Origin: Notamacropus eugenii
Taxonomy: Eukaryota; Chordata; Mammalia; Diprotodontia; Macropodidae
Assembly (NCBI RefSeq): GCF_028372415.1
Contig: NC_092872.1
Span: 11,135,001 to 11,199,000 of the forward strand
Direction of reading: 5' to 3'
DNA length: 64,000 nucleotides
Below, piece by piece: positions 1 to 28,325 of the stretch. Made by a program: the position numbers and the translations under genes. Under the pieces are notes generated by a model. It had not been told where the DNA came from. It made no database searches and saw only the letters and a list, made by a program, of their open reading frames with translations. How positions within the stretch are numbered: the stretch's first letter is position 1; every line of letters starts with the position of its first letter.

Positions 1-52
1 GTTGGTCTAGACAATCCTAAAGGTTCTTGACAGTTCTAAATCCCATGATGTC

Positions 53-200
53 AGGGCAGCTAGATGGTAGAGTGGATAGAGCCCTGTGCCCGCAGTTAGG
101 AATGTCTGAGTTCAAATGTGACCTCAGACACTTGACACATTTTCTGTGTGACCCTGGGCAAATCACTTAATCCTGCTTGTCTAGAAAAAAGAAATGAATA
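53..200 (+). repeat. MAR1/WSINE-type marsupial SINE
   Basis: The stretch has the order typical of marsupial tRNA-derived SINEs: a 'ggcagctagatggtagagtgg' head, then 'gagttcaaatgtgacctcag', then 'tgtgaccctgggcaaatcac'. It is followed by a short A-rich tail. Family assignment is from recognition, not from alignment. Confidence 0.8.
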
Positions 201-17574
<17,374 letters not shown>

Positions 17575-18289
17575 AGGGTCTCCCTGACCACCCCTTCCCA
17601 TGTACCTCAAAGACTCAGAGAATGTCCAGAGGGGCTCTAGAAGTTATAGGCCCCACCCCCTCATTTGACAGAGAAAGGAGGGGAAAGGACTTGCCTGAGA
17701 TAACACCAAAAGTCAGCAGCAGAGACAAGCCTAGAACTCAGGCCTCCTGGTGTCTGGTCTGGGAGTCATTTCTAGGGCTCTCTTTCCTTCCAAGAATCCT
17801 GCCTCTTCCACAGGCCAATGGCCCAAGCAAAGTTGTCACGTGGGCCTGATTTCCTCCATGTCCTTCCTTGTTTTATCTTCCCCCACCCCAGATCTTGTCC
17901 ATTCCAGGACCTGCTCTGTCCTCCATGAGGGTGGGGGGCTTCCTAACTAAGCTGATTGTAGTAACTTCCATTTCCAGGCCTCTTTAGGAATGATGAAGCA
18001 CTTTTTGTCACACCCCAATGAGGGAGATTGCCATTCTTCCCATCGGAGGAACGGTATGCTATAGTGGGTGACATGTTAGGAGTCAAGAAGACTTAGTTTA
18101 ATATCCTACTTCTGAAAGGTGCCAGGTAATCAAGGGCCAGTCACATCAGAGATGGACAAAGAGATGGAAAGTAGACCTTATGATGAAAAAAGTATGGGAA
18201 TTAGGGTGGAGACAAGAAGGCCAAGAGATGATGTCAGCATTGTCAGACTCCATGAAATTTTAAAGACTAACTCTAGTGGCTCTCAGCCC

Positions 18290-18670
18290 CTGAAGGTCCT
18301 TCCTGCCACCCTCATCCCTGCCTCAGTGGTAAGGACCTTTCCTCTTGGACATCACATCACACCTTGCTTTGTACCTCTCGTGTTCTCACTACATCATACT
18401 GTGTATTGTGGTATTTGTGTTGGTGTCTTGTCACCCTACTAACCACCAGCTCTGCAAGGTCGGAAGCATGGAGATTTTTAAGCTTTGTATTTCACCCAAT
18501 ACCAAGTGCAGAGATCTCAACATGTACATGCTTAGTAAATGCTTATTGAAGTAAATGTCTTATCTCTTCTACTAGACTGTAGAAGTCATGAGGATGGAAT
18601 ACTCCTCTTATTTTCTTCAGTACACTAAGCACACAATATGTATTTAATAAAAATTTGTTGAATGAATGAA
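18290..18670 (+). repeat. L2 3'-end sequence in or behind the TMIE 3' UTR; contains a candidate poly(A) signal
   Basis: L2-type tail text is seen twice ('gcttagtaaatgcttattga' and 'aataaaaatttgttgaatga'). AATAAA occurs at 18646-18651 and again at 18735-18740. Either could end the TMIE transcript, about 1.1 kb behind the stop, but the first is also a normal part of the L2 tail. Confidence 0.5.
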
Positions 18671-20089
18671 TGATGAATGGGATTTTTATAGTAGTAGGGT
18701 GGGGGTGGGGCATATTCCAAGTAGGATTGTCACCAATAAAACTGTGGAACCAGAAATGATCCTGGCCCTTTTAAGAGAAGAGGGTCTGTGAGGAACAGTA
18801 GTGAGAAATCAGGCTAGAAGTTTAGACTGGGGACAGAGTATAGTGGGCGGGTTAAGAAGTTTGGACCTTACCCAATGTGGTGTGGTCAGTCACTACAAGT
18901 CCTATTATAAGAGAAACATATGACAGAAATAGTCTACCAATGGATATGGCTAACACAGAGATGAGCTGGTTAATATGGGCCTTATCCAAAGTTGAACTCT
19001 AACTGGGACATTTATATGGGTGGATCTTTTAAAAACACATATATTTTTAAAAAATCCTACAAGGACATTAATCAATACTTTGTTCCACGTTATGTCTCCT
19101 AGTGGTGTTGGTATATAAGGCACAGTCCACCTTCAGAAGCCCTGAAGATAGAGGCTGTGTTTCATATGTGATCTATCCTTCATCCAATAGAAATTCAACT
19201 GTTTTTCCCTCTACCACTGGCTAGGGCCCTTGAGGATTCTTGCAAGAATTGTATATTAATAGGGGACCAATAAATACCACATTATTCTGACTATAGGTCC
19301 TTTCCTCCTCCCATCTGAAAAAAAATTGGCTTGTATGAAACCTGGATGCAATTTATACCTGGTGTTATTTTTCCTCATCTTGGATTTCAGACCAGCTATT
19401 TGAGAATTAACACATTCAGAGGGTCTCTGGATGGAAAGGCCAATGAGTAGTAGGCTAGCTTTATTGTATAATTCAAACATATAGCATCTCCCTCAAGATG
19501 GTAGAAGCAGCTCTGGTCAACTGCCCTTTGAAATTCCTCACATGACCCCTCTTCCTCCCTTGGAGGTGGGGCAAATGTATGCTGGCCCTGGGAACCTTCT
19601 GAATGAAGCGTAGACTTCTGGCTTTGCTTACCTCCAGCCTCTTCTGGTGCTGAGATGTTTTCTGCCCCTGAGGAGTCTGGGAAGAAGAAGTACCAGTAGT
19701 GTTCTCATGACCTGTTTAAGGGTCATATTCCTATCTCATCTTCCAGGACAGCCCTGTACAGGGCACCTCTGAGGGAACTAGGGGAAACTCGATACTCATG
19801 ATCTTATCTCTGGGAGCTGCAGAAACCCTGGATGAATACTGCGAACTTGAAGCCACGGTGTTTGTAGAGTAAAGACTAATGGTTATCTTCCCCAGCAGAC
19901 ACCTGGATAGAATCTAGTAGAATTGTGAAGGACCTTAGAATATAGATCACAGGATGTCATATATGATCAAAGGATGTTTTGGACCTCAAAATATAAAACA
20001 GAAAATGTTAGAGATAAGAGGGACTTTAGAACATAAAGCATAAAATATAAAATGTTGGAACTAAAAATAAGTTTAGGACAACCACAAAA

Positions 20090-20790
20090 CACCGTGCTGA
20101 CCAAGTAAATCAACCGTCACCACCCTAACCACCACTTCCCCTCAAACTCTGACGGAGACAGCCCAAGAGCCCTGAGCCCAAGAGCCCTGGGAATAGCAGG
20201 GCTCTTCCCCCATCCTTCTTCCCCTCTCCCCTCCCCCTGCCTCCACCCAAGACCCTACCAGCCCTACTCTAGTCATCATCACTGAGGGGAGCAATCCTTA
20301 AGAATGGTCCTGCCATCTTTGATATCACTACCACCATCTGCTAAACAACTGCCATTGATGAGCAGGTAATCCTAAGAGCCCTTGGAATAGTAGCAAGGCC
20401 CCCCACCCTCATCCCCGCTATCATAAGCCTACTTCTCACCCAGCTCTCATAGGCATTATCCAAGGAATCAATCCCCCACTATCAGAAGTCAGTCATCCCT
20501 ACCCACCCACAAATCAAGCAAGTCAGCTGGTAATCAAGGCATCAAGGTCCCTTGAGAGAGAGAGAGACAGGAGGCAAAAAAACCACCATCACCACTTCCC
20601 GTCCGATCTGGATGGAGATATCACAGGGCTCTGACCTTAGGAGCCCTGGGAATAACAGTATCCTCCTGCTCCCAGCACCACCATCCCTGCTTCCAAGCCA
20701 GCCCCCAGAGCTGGCACAGAGAGAATCTACTCTGGCAAAGTCGCAGCCTGGCAAACCCATCCTCCTGGGCTGCAGCCCCTGCCTCCTCAG
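20090..20790. repeat. Degenerate tandem repeat, about 230-bp period
   Basis: Three diverged units are suggested by repeated phrases: 'agagccctgggaatagcagg' (about 20180), 'agagcccttggaatagtagc' (about 20375) and 'ggagccctgggaataacagt' (about 20640). Each is preceded by a 'caccactt' or 'actaccaccatc' segment and followed by ccccatcc-rich text. Confidence 0.45.
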
Positions 20791-21019
20791 CATTCATGGC
20801 TACTGAAAACCCTTAAATGAAAGTTCTCACTATGAAAGCCTTTGGTGCTGGTCAAAGTTTTAACATCAGAAGGGGATCTAGTTTCCCTCAGAGGGCATGA
20901 TGTTAGAGAAGATTCATTGAGATCTGTTTCTTCACTGCCCTCCCACCCCCACAAAAGGCCATGAGCCTTTTCCATCTGTTTTGTAGCAAAAATCTCCATT
21001 ACTCATTCCCCCCATCCCA

Positions 21020-21150
21020 CTCCCATTAACTCCATAAGAATTGAGTTCCTTGTAGGCAGGGACCATCTTGCATTTTCTATCCCTATCTCCAGCACTTAGT
21101 ATATGCTTTGCACATAATTAAGTGCTTTTTAAAAAATGTTTTTTCATTCA
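21020..21150 (+). repeat. L2 3' end
   Basis: It reads 'gagttccttgtaggcaggga', 'ctccagcacttagtatatgc' and 'ttttcattcattcatgg', the usual L2 tail. Confidence 0.65.
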
Positions 21151-22684
21151 TTCATGGAGAAAGAATGTCAGAATTGGGTAAGATCTTAGAATATGGGATT
21201 TAGAATGTCAAGCTAGCAGTTACAAATAGAGGAGGATTGTCCAGACTCAGAGAGAGGATGAAATTCACCCAAGATCCCATCTCGAAAAGGGGAGATTTGG
21301 AAACAGAAGTCCTATACACAAATCAGTAGCTCAACCAGGAGAGAATTGTCGGTCCTTGGACACTTGGGGGCCCATTTGAAGAAATGGGAGCTTTTAGACT
21401 CACCCCCTTAAACAGACCTTTCCTCCACTGCTTCCATGGCAGAGATAGCTTTCTGTGGATATTTTCACCCCCCATCCCTGTTGGGGGTTTGGGGTTTCTT
21501 CTCTCTCCCCAAGACCACAGTCCTTCTCTGAACAAACATTTCCTGGGGTGTCAGCCTCCCTCCCCTGCATCCTTGGTGGTGTAGCATGTGCATAGTCAGC
21601 TTTTTAGAAGCCCAGAGCTTGCTGGGTACAAATCTTCAGTTGGTAAAGGGGCCAGAAACTGCCCCTTGCAGGGAGACAAAGGCTGCTACTGAGGAAGCCA
21701 CCCACTATGCTGAATCTCCTGTCCTTGCCCCACCCCACCTCCCAAGAGGAAGCAAGCCTATGAAAATTTTCTAGTTTACTTTTTAGTTTCTTCACTCAAC
21801 TTCCAAGAAGTTCAGAAAACTGATTACAGGTTGGCACATGGTAACTCTTGCGACAAGCAGATACTTTGGGGGAAGTAACTGTAAAGGGCTAGATGCCAAA
21901 CCCTTAAAGCATCCCATTAGAGTTGGAAGGACCCTTAAGGATTGTCTCTTTTCCTTTATAGAGGAAGCAACTGAGGCCCCAGAGAGAGGCAGCTAAGCTG
22001 ACCAAAGTCACTTTTACTGAAACTGAGACTAAGCTGAGCCGTCAAATAAGGTCCAGATCTTATAGTCAGAGACTGCGAGAGTGCAGGGGACCTTGGAATC
22101 CACCTTGGCCCACCCCCGCACTTTACACTTGGTGTCATAGCAGCAATTAGGGTACAGGGGCACTGTGTCCTGACTCCTCCTGCATCCCTCCTTCAGACAG
22201 CTTGTGAAAATACAGCCTTCCCCAGGGCAATGCAGATATAGCTCTCATTCTCAAACATCCTCTCAGGAGCTCCCCATCCTCATCAGAGCTTGGACAAGTA
22301 ACTGAATTAGAAGGGGGTACACCCTAGGCTTGAGCTCATCAACATGCCTAGTCTCCTACCAGGAATGTTTGAGCAATTGCTGTGCAAAGAAAGGATCTTG
22401 GAGTTAGGGTCATGGGCAAGAAGGCAGGGCTCTTTGGCAGGGAATGCTTTGCTCCGCCCCCTCTGGGAGTGAATTATGCTGAAAGTCAGCTATGAAAGAG
22501 AATTCCTAAGCCTAGAGAAACATGGGCCTCTCAGGGGATAGACAAGCCCCTGTCTCCTGCATAACCTTTGAAAGGTCACCGTCTTCCCCATGGCGAGATG
22601 CTGGAACCCAGAAGGTAATGGAAAGATGCCCAGTGAGTATAAGTTGTAGAATGTAAGCAACCAAGATTTGTATGTGAGTAAGCC

Positions 22685-22900
22685 GGTGGTACCACAGGTA
22701 GAGCACAAAGCCTGGATTTGCGATGATCTGAGTTCAAATCTGACCTCAGACACTATTAACTATGTGACCCTGGGCAAGCCATTTAGCCCTTATTTACCTC
22801 AGTTCCTCACCTGTAAAATGGGGACACATTGGAAAAGGAAATGACAAACATTCTAGTATGTGGTCACGTCAAACTAGATGTGGCTGCCTGACTGAACAAG
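22685..22900 (+). repeat. MAR1-type SINE
   Basis: The parts 'ggtaccacaggtagagcaca', 'ctgagttcaaatctgacctc', 'tgtgaccctgggcaagccat' and 'acctgtaaaatggggacaca' are in the expected order. Confidence 0.8.
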
Positions 22901-23129
22901 TCTCAGACCACTGAATAATCTGATGATCACACTGGTACCCCCAAGGCATTGACATATTCACAAGAAGACCACCAGTCCAAGGGATGGGTTCTCTTTAGGG
23001 CAAGTCTAGGAGTACATCTGAGAAGAAAGCGCCTGGGGGTGCCAATTCCAAATTGGTAGCTTTGGGAAGGTGGAGTTCTAAGGGAAAAACTGCCATCTTC
23101 TTTCTGAGTTAGAGCAGGATCCCAAGAGA

Positions 23130-23340
23130 GGAATCATCAAAATCCAATCTGGAAGAGAATCCTGGGGGCATTTAATCTGATTCCCTATATGAGCAAAACA
23201 GAATCTCCTTTACGGAATCCCCAACACAGCTTTATCCAGCTTTGGTTTTAAGACCTTCAGTGATGGGGAATTCACTACCTCACAAAGCAATTCACTCCAT
23301 TTTGGCACTTTGCAGAGTTCATCTTGCTTCGTTTAATTAA
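23130..23340 (-). repeat. CR1/L3-like fragment
   Basis: It reads 'ggttttaagaccttcagtga', 'tggggaattcactacctcac' and 'attcactccattttggcact', related to the fragment at 7755-8100. Confidence 0.45.
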
Positions 23341-23389
23341 AAAAATTACTTGGGACAGCATTTCTGTGCCTCTGCTAGCAGTAGGATAG

Positions 23390-23550
23390 TTGAAGAATTG
23401 TGAGGTAGTAGAAAGGGCCCCTGGGATCAGAAGACCTGTGTTCAAATCTCACTTATGATACTGACGACTTGTGCGACCAAGGGGAAAGTCATTTAATTTC
23501 CTGGGCCTCGGTGTCCTTGTCTCTAAAGTGAGGGTCTTACCTTCTTAGAT
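23390..23550 (+). repeat. MAR1-type SINE, diverged
   Basis: It contains 'tgtgaggtagtagaaagggc', 'gtgttcaaatctcactta' and 'cctgggcctcggtgtccttg'. It lies immediately left of the HAL1 insertion site. Confidence 0.65.
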
Positions 23551-24591
23551 TATCTTGTGTCAGCTCTGCATAGATATAGGGTGTCCCAGAAGTCTCCGTG
23601 CCATTTTTTTTTTGAATTTAACTTTTAACATTCATTTTCACAAAATTTTGGGTTACAAATTTTCTCCCCTTTTATCCCCTCCCCCCCCAAATACCAAGCA
23701 TTCTAATTGCGCCTGTGACCAATCTACTCTCTCTTCTATCATCCCTCTCTGCCCTTGTCTCCATCTTCTCTTTTGTCCTGTAGGGCCAGATAGCTTTCTA
23801 TACCCCTTTACCTGTACTTCTTATTTCCTAGTGGTAAGAACATTACAGTTGATCCTAACACTTTGAGTTCCAACGTCTTTACCTCCCTCCCTCTCCACCC
23901 CTTCCCTTTGGAAGGCAAGCAATTCAATATAGGCCAAATTTGTGTAGTTTTGCAAATGACTTCCATAATAGTTGTGTTGTATAAGACTAACTATATTTCC
24001 CTCCATCCTATCCTGTCCCCCATTACTTCTATTCTCTTTTGATCCTATCCCTCCCCATGAGTGTCGACCTCGAATTGCATTCTCCTCCCCATGCCCTCCC
24101 TTCTGTCATCCCCCCCACCCTGCTTGTCCCCTTGTCCCCCACTTTCCTGTATTGTGAGATAGGTTTTCCTACCAAAATGAGTGTGCATTTTATTCTTTCC
24201 TTTAGTGGAATGTGATGAGAGTAGACTTCATGTTTTTCTCTCACCTCCCCTCTTTATCCCTCCACTAATGAGTCTTTTGCTAGCCTCTTTTATGAGAGAT
24301 AATTTGCCCCATTCCATTTCTCCCTTTCTCCTCCCAATATATTTCTCTCTCACTGCTTGATTTCATTTTTTTTTTAAGATATGATCCCATCCTCTTCAAT
24401 TCACTCTGTGCACTCTGCCTCTATGTATGTTTGTGTGTGTGCATGTGTGTGTGTGTACTCCCACCCAGTACCCAGATACTGAAATGTTTCAAGAGTTACA
24501 AATATTGTCTTTCCATGTAGGAATGTAAACAGTTCAACTTTAGTAAGTCCCTTATGACTTCTCTTTGCTGTTCACCTTTTCATGGTTCTCT

Positions 24592-25680
24592 TCATTCTTG
24601 TGTTTGAAAGTCAAATTTTCTTTTCAGCTCTGGTCTTTTCATCAAGAATGTTTGAAAATCCTCTATTTCATTGAAAGACCATTTTTTCCCCTGAAGTATT
24701 ATACTCAGTTTTGCTGGGTAGGTGATTCTTGGTTTTAGTCCTAGTTCCTTTGACTTCTGAAATATCCTATTCCATGCCCTTCGATCCCTTAATGTAGAGG
24801 CTGCTAGATCTTGTGTTATCCTGATTGTATTTCCACAACACTTGAATTGTTTCTTCCTAGCTGCTTGCAATATTTTCTCCTTGACCTGGGAACTCTGGAA
24901 TTTGGCCACAATGTTCCTAGGAGTTTCTCTTTTTAGATCTCTTTCATGCGGTGTTCTGTGGATTCCTTGAATATTTATTTTGCCCTCTGGTTCTAGAATC
25001 TCAGGGCAGTTTTCCTTGATAATTTCATGAAAGATGATGTCTAGGCTTTTCTTTTGATCATGGCTTTCAGGTAGTCCCAAAATTTTTAAATTGTCTCTCC
25101 TGAATCTATTTTCCAGGTCAGTTGTTTTTCCAATGAGATATTTCACATTATCTTCCATTTTTCCATTCTTCTCTCTTTGTTCTGTGATATCATGCTTTCT
25201 CGCAAAGTCCTTAGCCTCCATCTGTGCCATTCTAATTTTGAAAGAACTATTTTCTTCAGTGAGCTTTTGAATCTCCTTTTCCATTTGGCTAATTCTGCTT
25301 TTGAAAGCATTCTTCTCCTCATTGGCTTTTTGAGCCTCTTTTGCCAATTGAGTTAGGCTAGTTTTCAAGGTGTTAATTTCTTCAACATTTTTTTGGGTCT
25401 CCTTTAGCAGGAAGCTGATCTGCTTTTCATGCTTCTCTTTCATCTCTCTCTTTTCTCTTCCCAGTTTTTCCTCCACCTCTCTAACTTGATTTTCAAAATC
25501 CTTTTTGAGCTCTTCCATGGCCTGAGCCCATTGGGTGGGCTGGGACACAGAAGCCTTGATTTCTGTGTCTTTGCCTGATGGTAAGCATTGTTCTTCCTCA
25601 TCAGAAAGGAAGGGAGGAAATGCCTGTTCTCCAAGAAAGTAGCCTTCAATAGTCTTATTTCTTTTCCCTTTTCTGGGCAT
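24592..25680 (-). CDS. HAL1/L1 ORF1 protein, intact 362 codons
   Basis: L1 ORF1p is a trimeric RNA-binding chaperone that coats LINE RNA in cytoplasmic particles. The frame runs from MPRKGKRNKTIEGYFLGEQ to a stop without interruption. Residues of about 50-165 are a long heptad-rich coiled coil (for example EELKKDFENQVREVEEKLG). A basic/RRM segment follows (RRDNLKILGLPES at about 190-205), then the C-terminal domain (ILQAARKKQFKCCGNTIRI). Length and order fit the ORF1 family. It has no reverse transcriptase, so mobility would have depended on an L1 partner. The initiator ATG is at 25678-25680. Confidence 0.9.
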   Translation of the reverse strand: MPRKGKRNKTIEGYFLGEQAFPPFLSDEEEQCLPSGKDTEIKASVSQPTQWAQAMEELKKDFENQVREVEEKLGREKREMKEKHEKQISFLLKETQKNVEEINTLKTSLTQLAKEAQKANEEKNAFKSRISQMEKEIQKLTEENSSFKIRMAQMEAKDFARKHDITEQREKNGKMEDNVKYLIGKTTDLENRFRRDNLKILGLPESHDQKKSLDIIFHEIIKENCPEILEPEGKINIQGIHRTPHERDLKRETPRNIVAKFQSSQVKEKILQAARKKQFKCCGNTIRITQDLAASTLRDRRAWNRIFQKSKELGLKPRITYPAKLSIILQGKKWSFNEIEDFQTFLMKRPELKRKFDFQTQE

Positions 25681-26526
25681 TTTCCCAGCCAGTGACTTGA
25701 CCTCTGAATATTCTCCTCACACCCACCTCGCCTCCTGATCCTCCCAGCCAGCGTTTGGGGACTGAGATTCAAATGCTGCTTCCAGCCTTAGGGCTTTTGG
25801 CGGGGGCAGGGCTGCTATTCAGTATGAGATTATGTTCAGGTGGTCAGGTCGGGGCAGGGCCACCTCTCAGGCTCAGTTCCCTCAGGAGGTTTATGCACAG
25901 ACCTTCCACAATGGATTCAGGCTCCCGCCCGCTTGGGGGGCCCCCGGTCTGCAGCCGCCTCTCAGCTTCTACCTCCCGGGGGGTCCTGAATCATGGGGGC
26001 ACCCCACTCCCCTCTCGACCCGCCAAAGAGACTCTCTCACTGACCCCCATCACCTTTGGGCAAAGGGACTTGTGCGGCCGCTGGAGATCCCGTCCCTGAA
26101 GCCTGCTCGGGTCTGTTTCTATTGGTGCCGTGGCCGCAGCAGGTCTGGGCTGGGCTGGGCTCCGTGTCTGCAGTGCGACGGACCTTTTGCGAGAGGTTTG
26201 CAGGTCCCTCTGTGGGTGGAGGGACCCGCGTGGCCGCTGGAGATCCCGTCCCCGAAGCCCGCTCGGATCTTTTCCTCTCGGTGCTGCGGTCGTGGCAGGG
26301 CTGCCCTCAGCTCCCAGTCCCGGCACCCAGTCCGCAGCTTGAAGGACCCCCCGCGAGAGGTTTGCAGGTCCCTCCAGAACAGAAATCTCCCTCGCTCCAA
26401 TATTCCATGGCCTCTGGGTGCAGAATTCACCGTGAGTTACTCCCCTGTAGCCAGTTCTGTGGGTTGTGGGTTCAGAGCTATGTGTATGTGCGTCTTTTTA
26501 CTCCGCCATCTTGGCTCCGCCCCCCT
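25681..26526 (-). promoter_or_regulatory. HAL1 5' UTR with L1-type internal promoter and YY1 site
   Basis: About 845 bp of GC- and CpG-rich sequence precede ORF1. At the very start CCAAGATGGCGG (minus strand, 26503-26514) is the YY1-binding motif known to position transcription initiation in L1 5' UTRs. Open frames of up to 236 codons across this region are composition effects. Confidence 0.7.
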
Positions 26527-26599
26527 CTCTGTGCCATTTTAAGCATTATTTATTAGCCTAAAGTGGCACGATGGCCTTTGGGACATATACATCTTCTCC

Positions 26600-26712
26600 A
26601 TACTTAGATTTTACATTCTGTCTCCTCATTAGACTGTGTGTTGTTCTTTGTATCCCCAAAGCTTGGCACAGGGCCTGGCACATAGTAGGCCCTTAATAAA
26701 TGACTGACTGCC
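26600..26712 (+). repeat. L2 3' end
   Basis: It contains 'gtccccaaagcttggcaca'-like text, 'gggcctggcacatagtaggc' and 'ccttaataaatgactgactg'. Confidence 0.7.
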
Positions 26713-27309
26713 CAGTCTACTAGACAGAGGGAGCTGTTTTTCTAGATGGCCTCTGGGGCCCCTCCCAGCTCTAAATATTTGATTCTTCTCAAATTATCAT
26801 ATAATACCAATGTAGGAGGTGAACTAAGATATGGACACACAAACTTCAAAATAGCTTATTCTGTGCTGAGGTTTCCTTCCCATGCCCTTTGAAGTCCCTG
26901 AGCTTATTATTGTTATTTTCATAAATTTGTCTTTCCCTGGTGAAAAAAAGCCCACTTCCTGGCCTTAGAATGGGTGCTGAGCAGGATGGGGTAGTGGGAA
27001 GAAGCAGGAGGAATTCTGATACCTGGGGCCGATTCACTGCAGGAGTGGGGCAACCCTAGGGGCTGAGATACCTCAGACCTGGTGAGAAATGGTACATGGA
27101 GATTGCTGCCCCAGGTCAGGTGACTCAAGGCTGGGCAGTTCCGAGCAGCATAGGGCAGGCAGAAGTCCGATCCTGGAGAAAGCCACGGTAAAGAGGGAGA
27201 GCTTAGAGTCAGAGCCAAGGCCCCAAAACATTATGCCAACAATTCCTTTTAGGAGTATCAGGGTCATTTTGCTGGATCTGTGATGAAATCCATGGTAGTA
27301 TTCTTTCCA

Positions 27310-27510
27310 CATTTCTAAGTTCAAATCCACCCTCAGATACATATTAGCTGTGTGACCCTGGGCAAGTCACTTAACCCTGTTTGCCTCAGTTTCCTCAACT
27401 GTAAAATGGGGATAATTATAACACCTACCTCTCAGGGTTATTAGGAGAAACAAATGAGATATTTGTAAAGCACATGGCATGCTACCTGGCGCACAATAAG
27501 AACTAACTTC
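27310..27510 (+). repeat. MAR1/MIR-type SINE
   Basis: It contains 'taagttcaaatccaccctca', 'tgtgaccctgggcaagtcac', 'cctcagtttcctcaactgta' and 'caaatgagatatttgtaaag' in order. Confidence 0.85.
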
Positions 27511-28164
27511 AATTTCTTTCTTCTTTCATTCTCTCCCTTCCCATGATGTGCGCTACAAGCCATCCATGCTTGCTTTTGTCCATGCTTTCCCATAGATTCA
27601 CCAGATGGGGCTCACCTCATGAACTGGGGGTTTTCTGTGAGTTCTTCTAACATCTTTGGGATTCTATGACTCACGGTCATGTCACATTACCATAAAATTG
27701 GTATTGGGCCAGAACTGGTCCCTTTGGGAAAGGGCCAGTGCTTTGTTAGCTTCTCCCTGAAACAAAGGGCCACCTTTTTAATATTAATAGTCTTTGAATC
27801 CATGATATCATCATCATCATCATCGTAATAACAGTTAACATTTTTCGAGAGGATTGGACAGTACCAAGATAATCCCAATAGAGCTGTTATCTCATAGATT
27901 CGGTTGTTCCTTCCAAAAATGCAAATTGTAACCTATGTGTGGGGCTCCTTGTCTTCCCAGGTTATCATCTCCCATTTTACAGAGAAGGAAACTGAGACTC
28001 CTAGGAGTGAAATGACTTATCTAAGGCACACAGAGAGGAAGGGCCATAAGGAAGACAGATTTCCTTCCTTCAAGAACAGAAAACTCATTCTACCCCGTTA
28101 AGATCCCCTTCCGTCTCACTCCTAAAACAAAGATGAATAAATTATATTGTCCTAAGAAGGGAAA

Positions 28165-28325
28165 ATTTATTTATATTTATATAGCATCTATTATATGCCA
28201 GGTACTGTGTTAAATTCTTTTTATAAATATCATCAAATTTGGTCCTCACAACAACCCTGAGAGGTGGGTGGTGTTATTATCCCCATTTTACAGATGAGAA
28301 AATTGAGGCAAATAGTCCTATAGAC
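28165..28325 (-). repeat. MIR-type SINE, reverse orientation
   Basis: The + strand reads 'tatagcatctattatatgcc', 'ggtcctcacaacaaccctga' and 'ccccattttacagatgagaa'. Confidence 0.75.

Larger units (their letters stand above)
18671..23578. other. TMIE-PRSS50 intergenic DNA, left part
   Basis: No gene is recognised. Repeats listed separately are a degenerate tandem region (20090-20790), an L2 end (21020-21150), SINEs (22685-22900, 23390-23550) and a CR1-like piece (23130-23340). Clusters of the 'gaacataaagcataaaatat' motif lie at 19920-20080. About 18800-19900 and 21160-22480 show nothing I can assign. Confidence 0.55.
23608..26526 (-). mobile_element. Full-length HAL1 (half-L1) LINE
   Basis: The element reads right to left. 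The 5' end has a G-run and 'cggagccaagatggcgg' as in L1 promoters, followed by a GC-rich 5' UTR (25681-26526), one complete ORF1 (24592-25680) and a 3' region of about 980 bp with a purine-rich tract and a TG microsatellite. It ends in a short A run (T-run at 23604-23613 on +). There is no ORF2, which is the defining feature of HAL1. The flanks carry a 15-bp duplication, TCTC(C/T)GTGCCATTTT, at 23593-23607 and 26526-26540. A 5'-complete copy, a near-perfect target-site duplication and an open ORF1 suggest a fairly recent insertion. An internally deleted L1 is the alternative. Confidence 0.85.
23579..26587. mobile_element. Small palindromic MITE-like element split by the HAL1
   Basis: Left of the HAL1 is 'gggtgtcccagaagtctccg' (from 23579). 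Right of it the sequence ends with the near-complement 'cgatggcctttgggacatat' (to about 26587). With the HAL1 and one target-site copy removed, about 76 bases remain with inverted ends of the tgtcccaaaag type, as in short mariner-like MITEs. Family name uncertain. Confidence 0.45.

Noticed and set aside
25832-26542. 236-codon + strand frame
   Set aside because: It lies antisense in the GC-rich HAL1 5' UTR, has no recognisable domain and extends past the element border.
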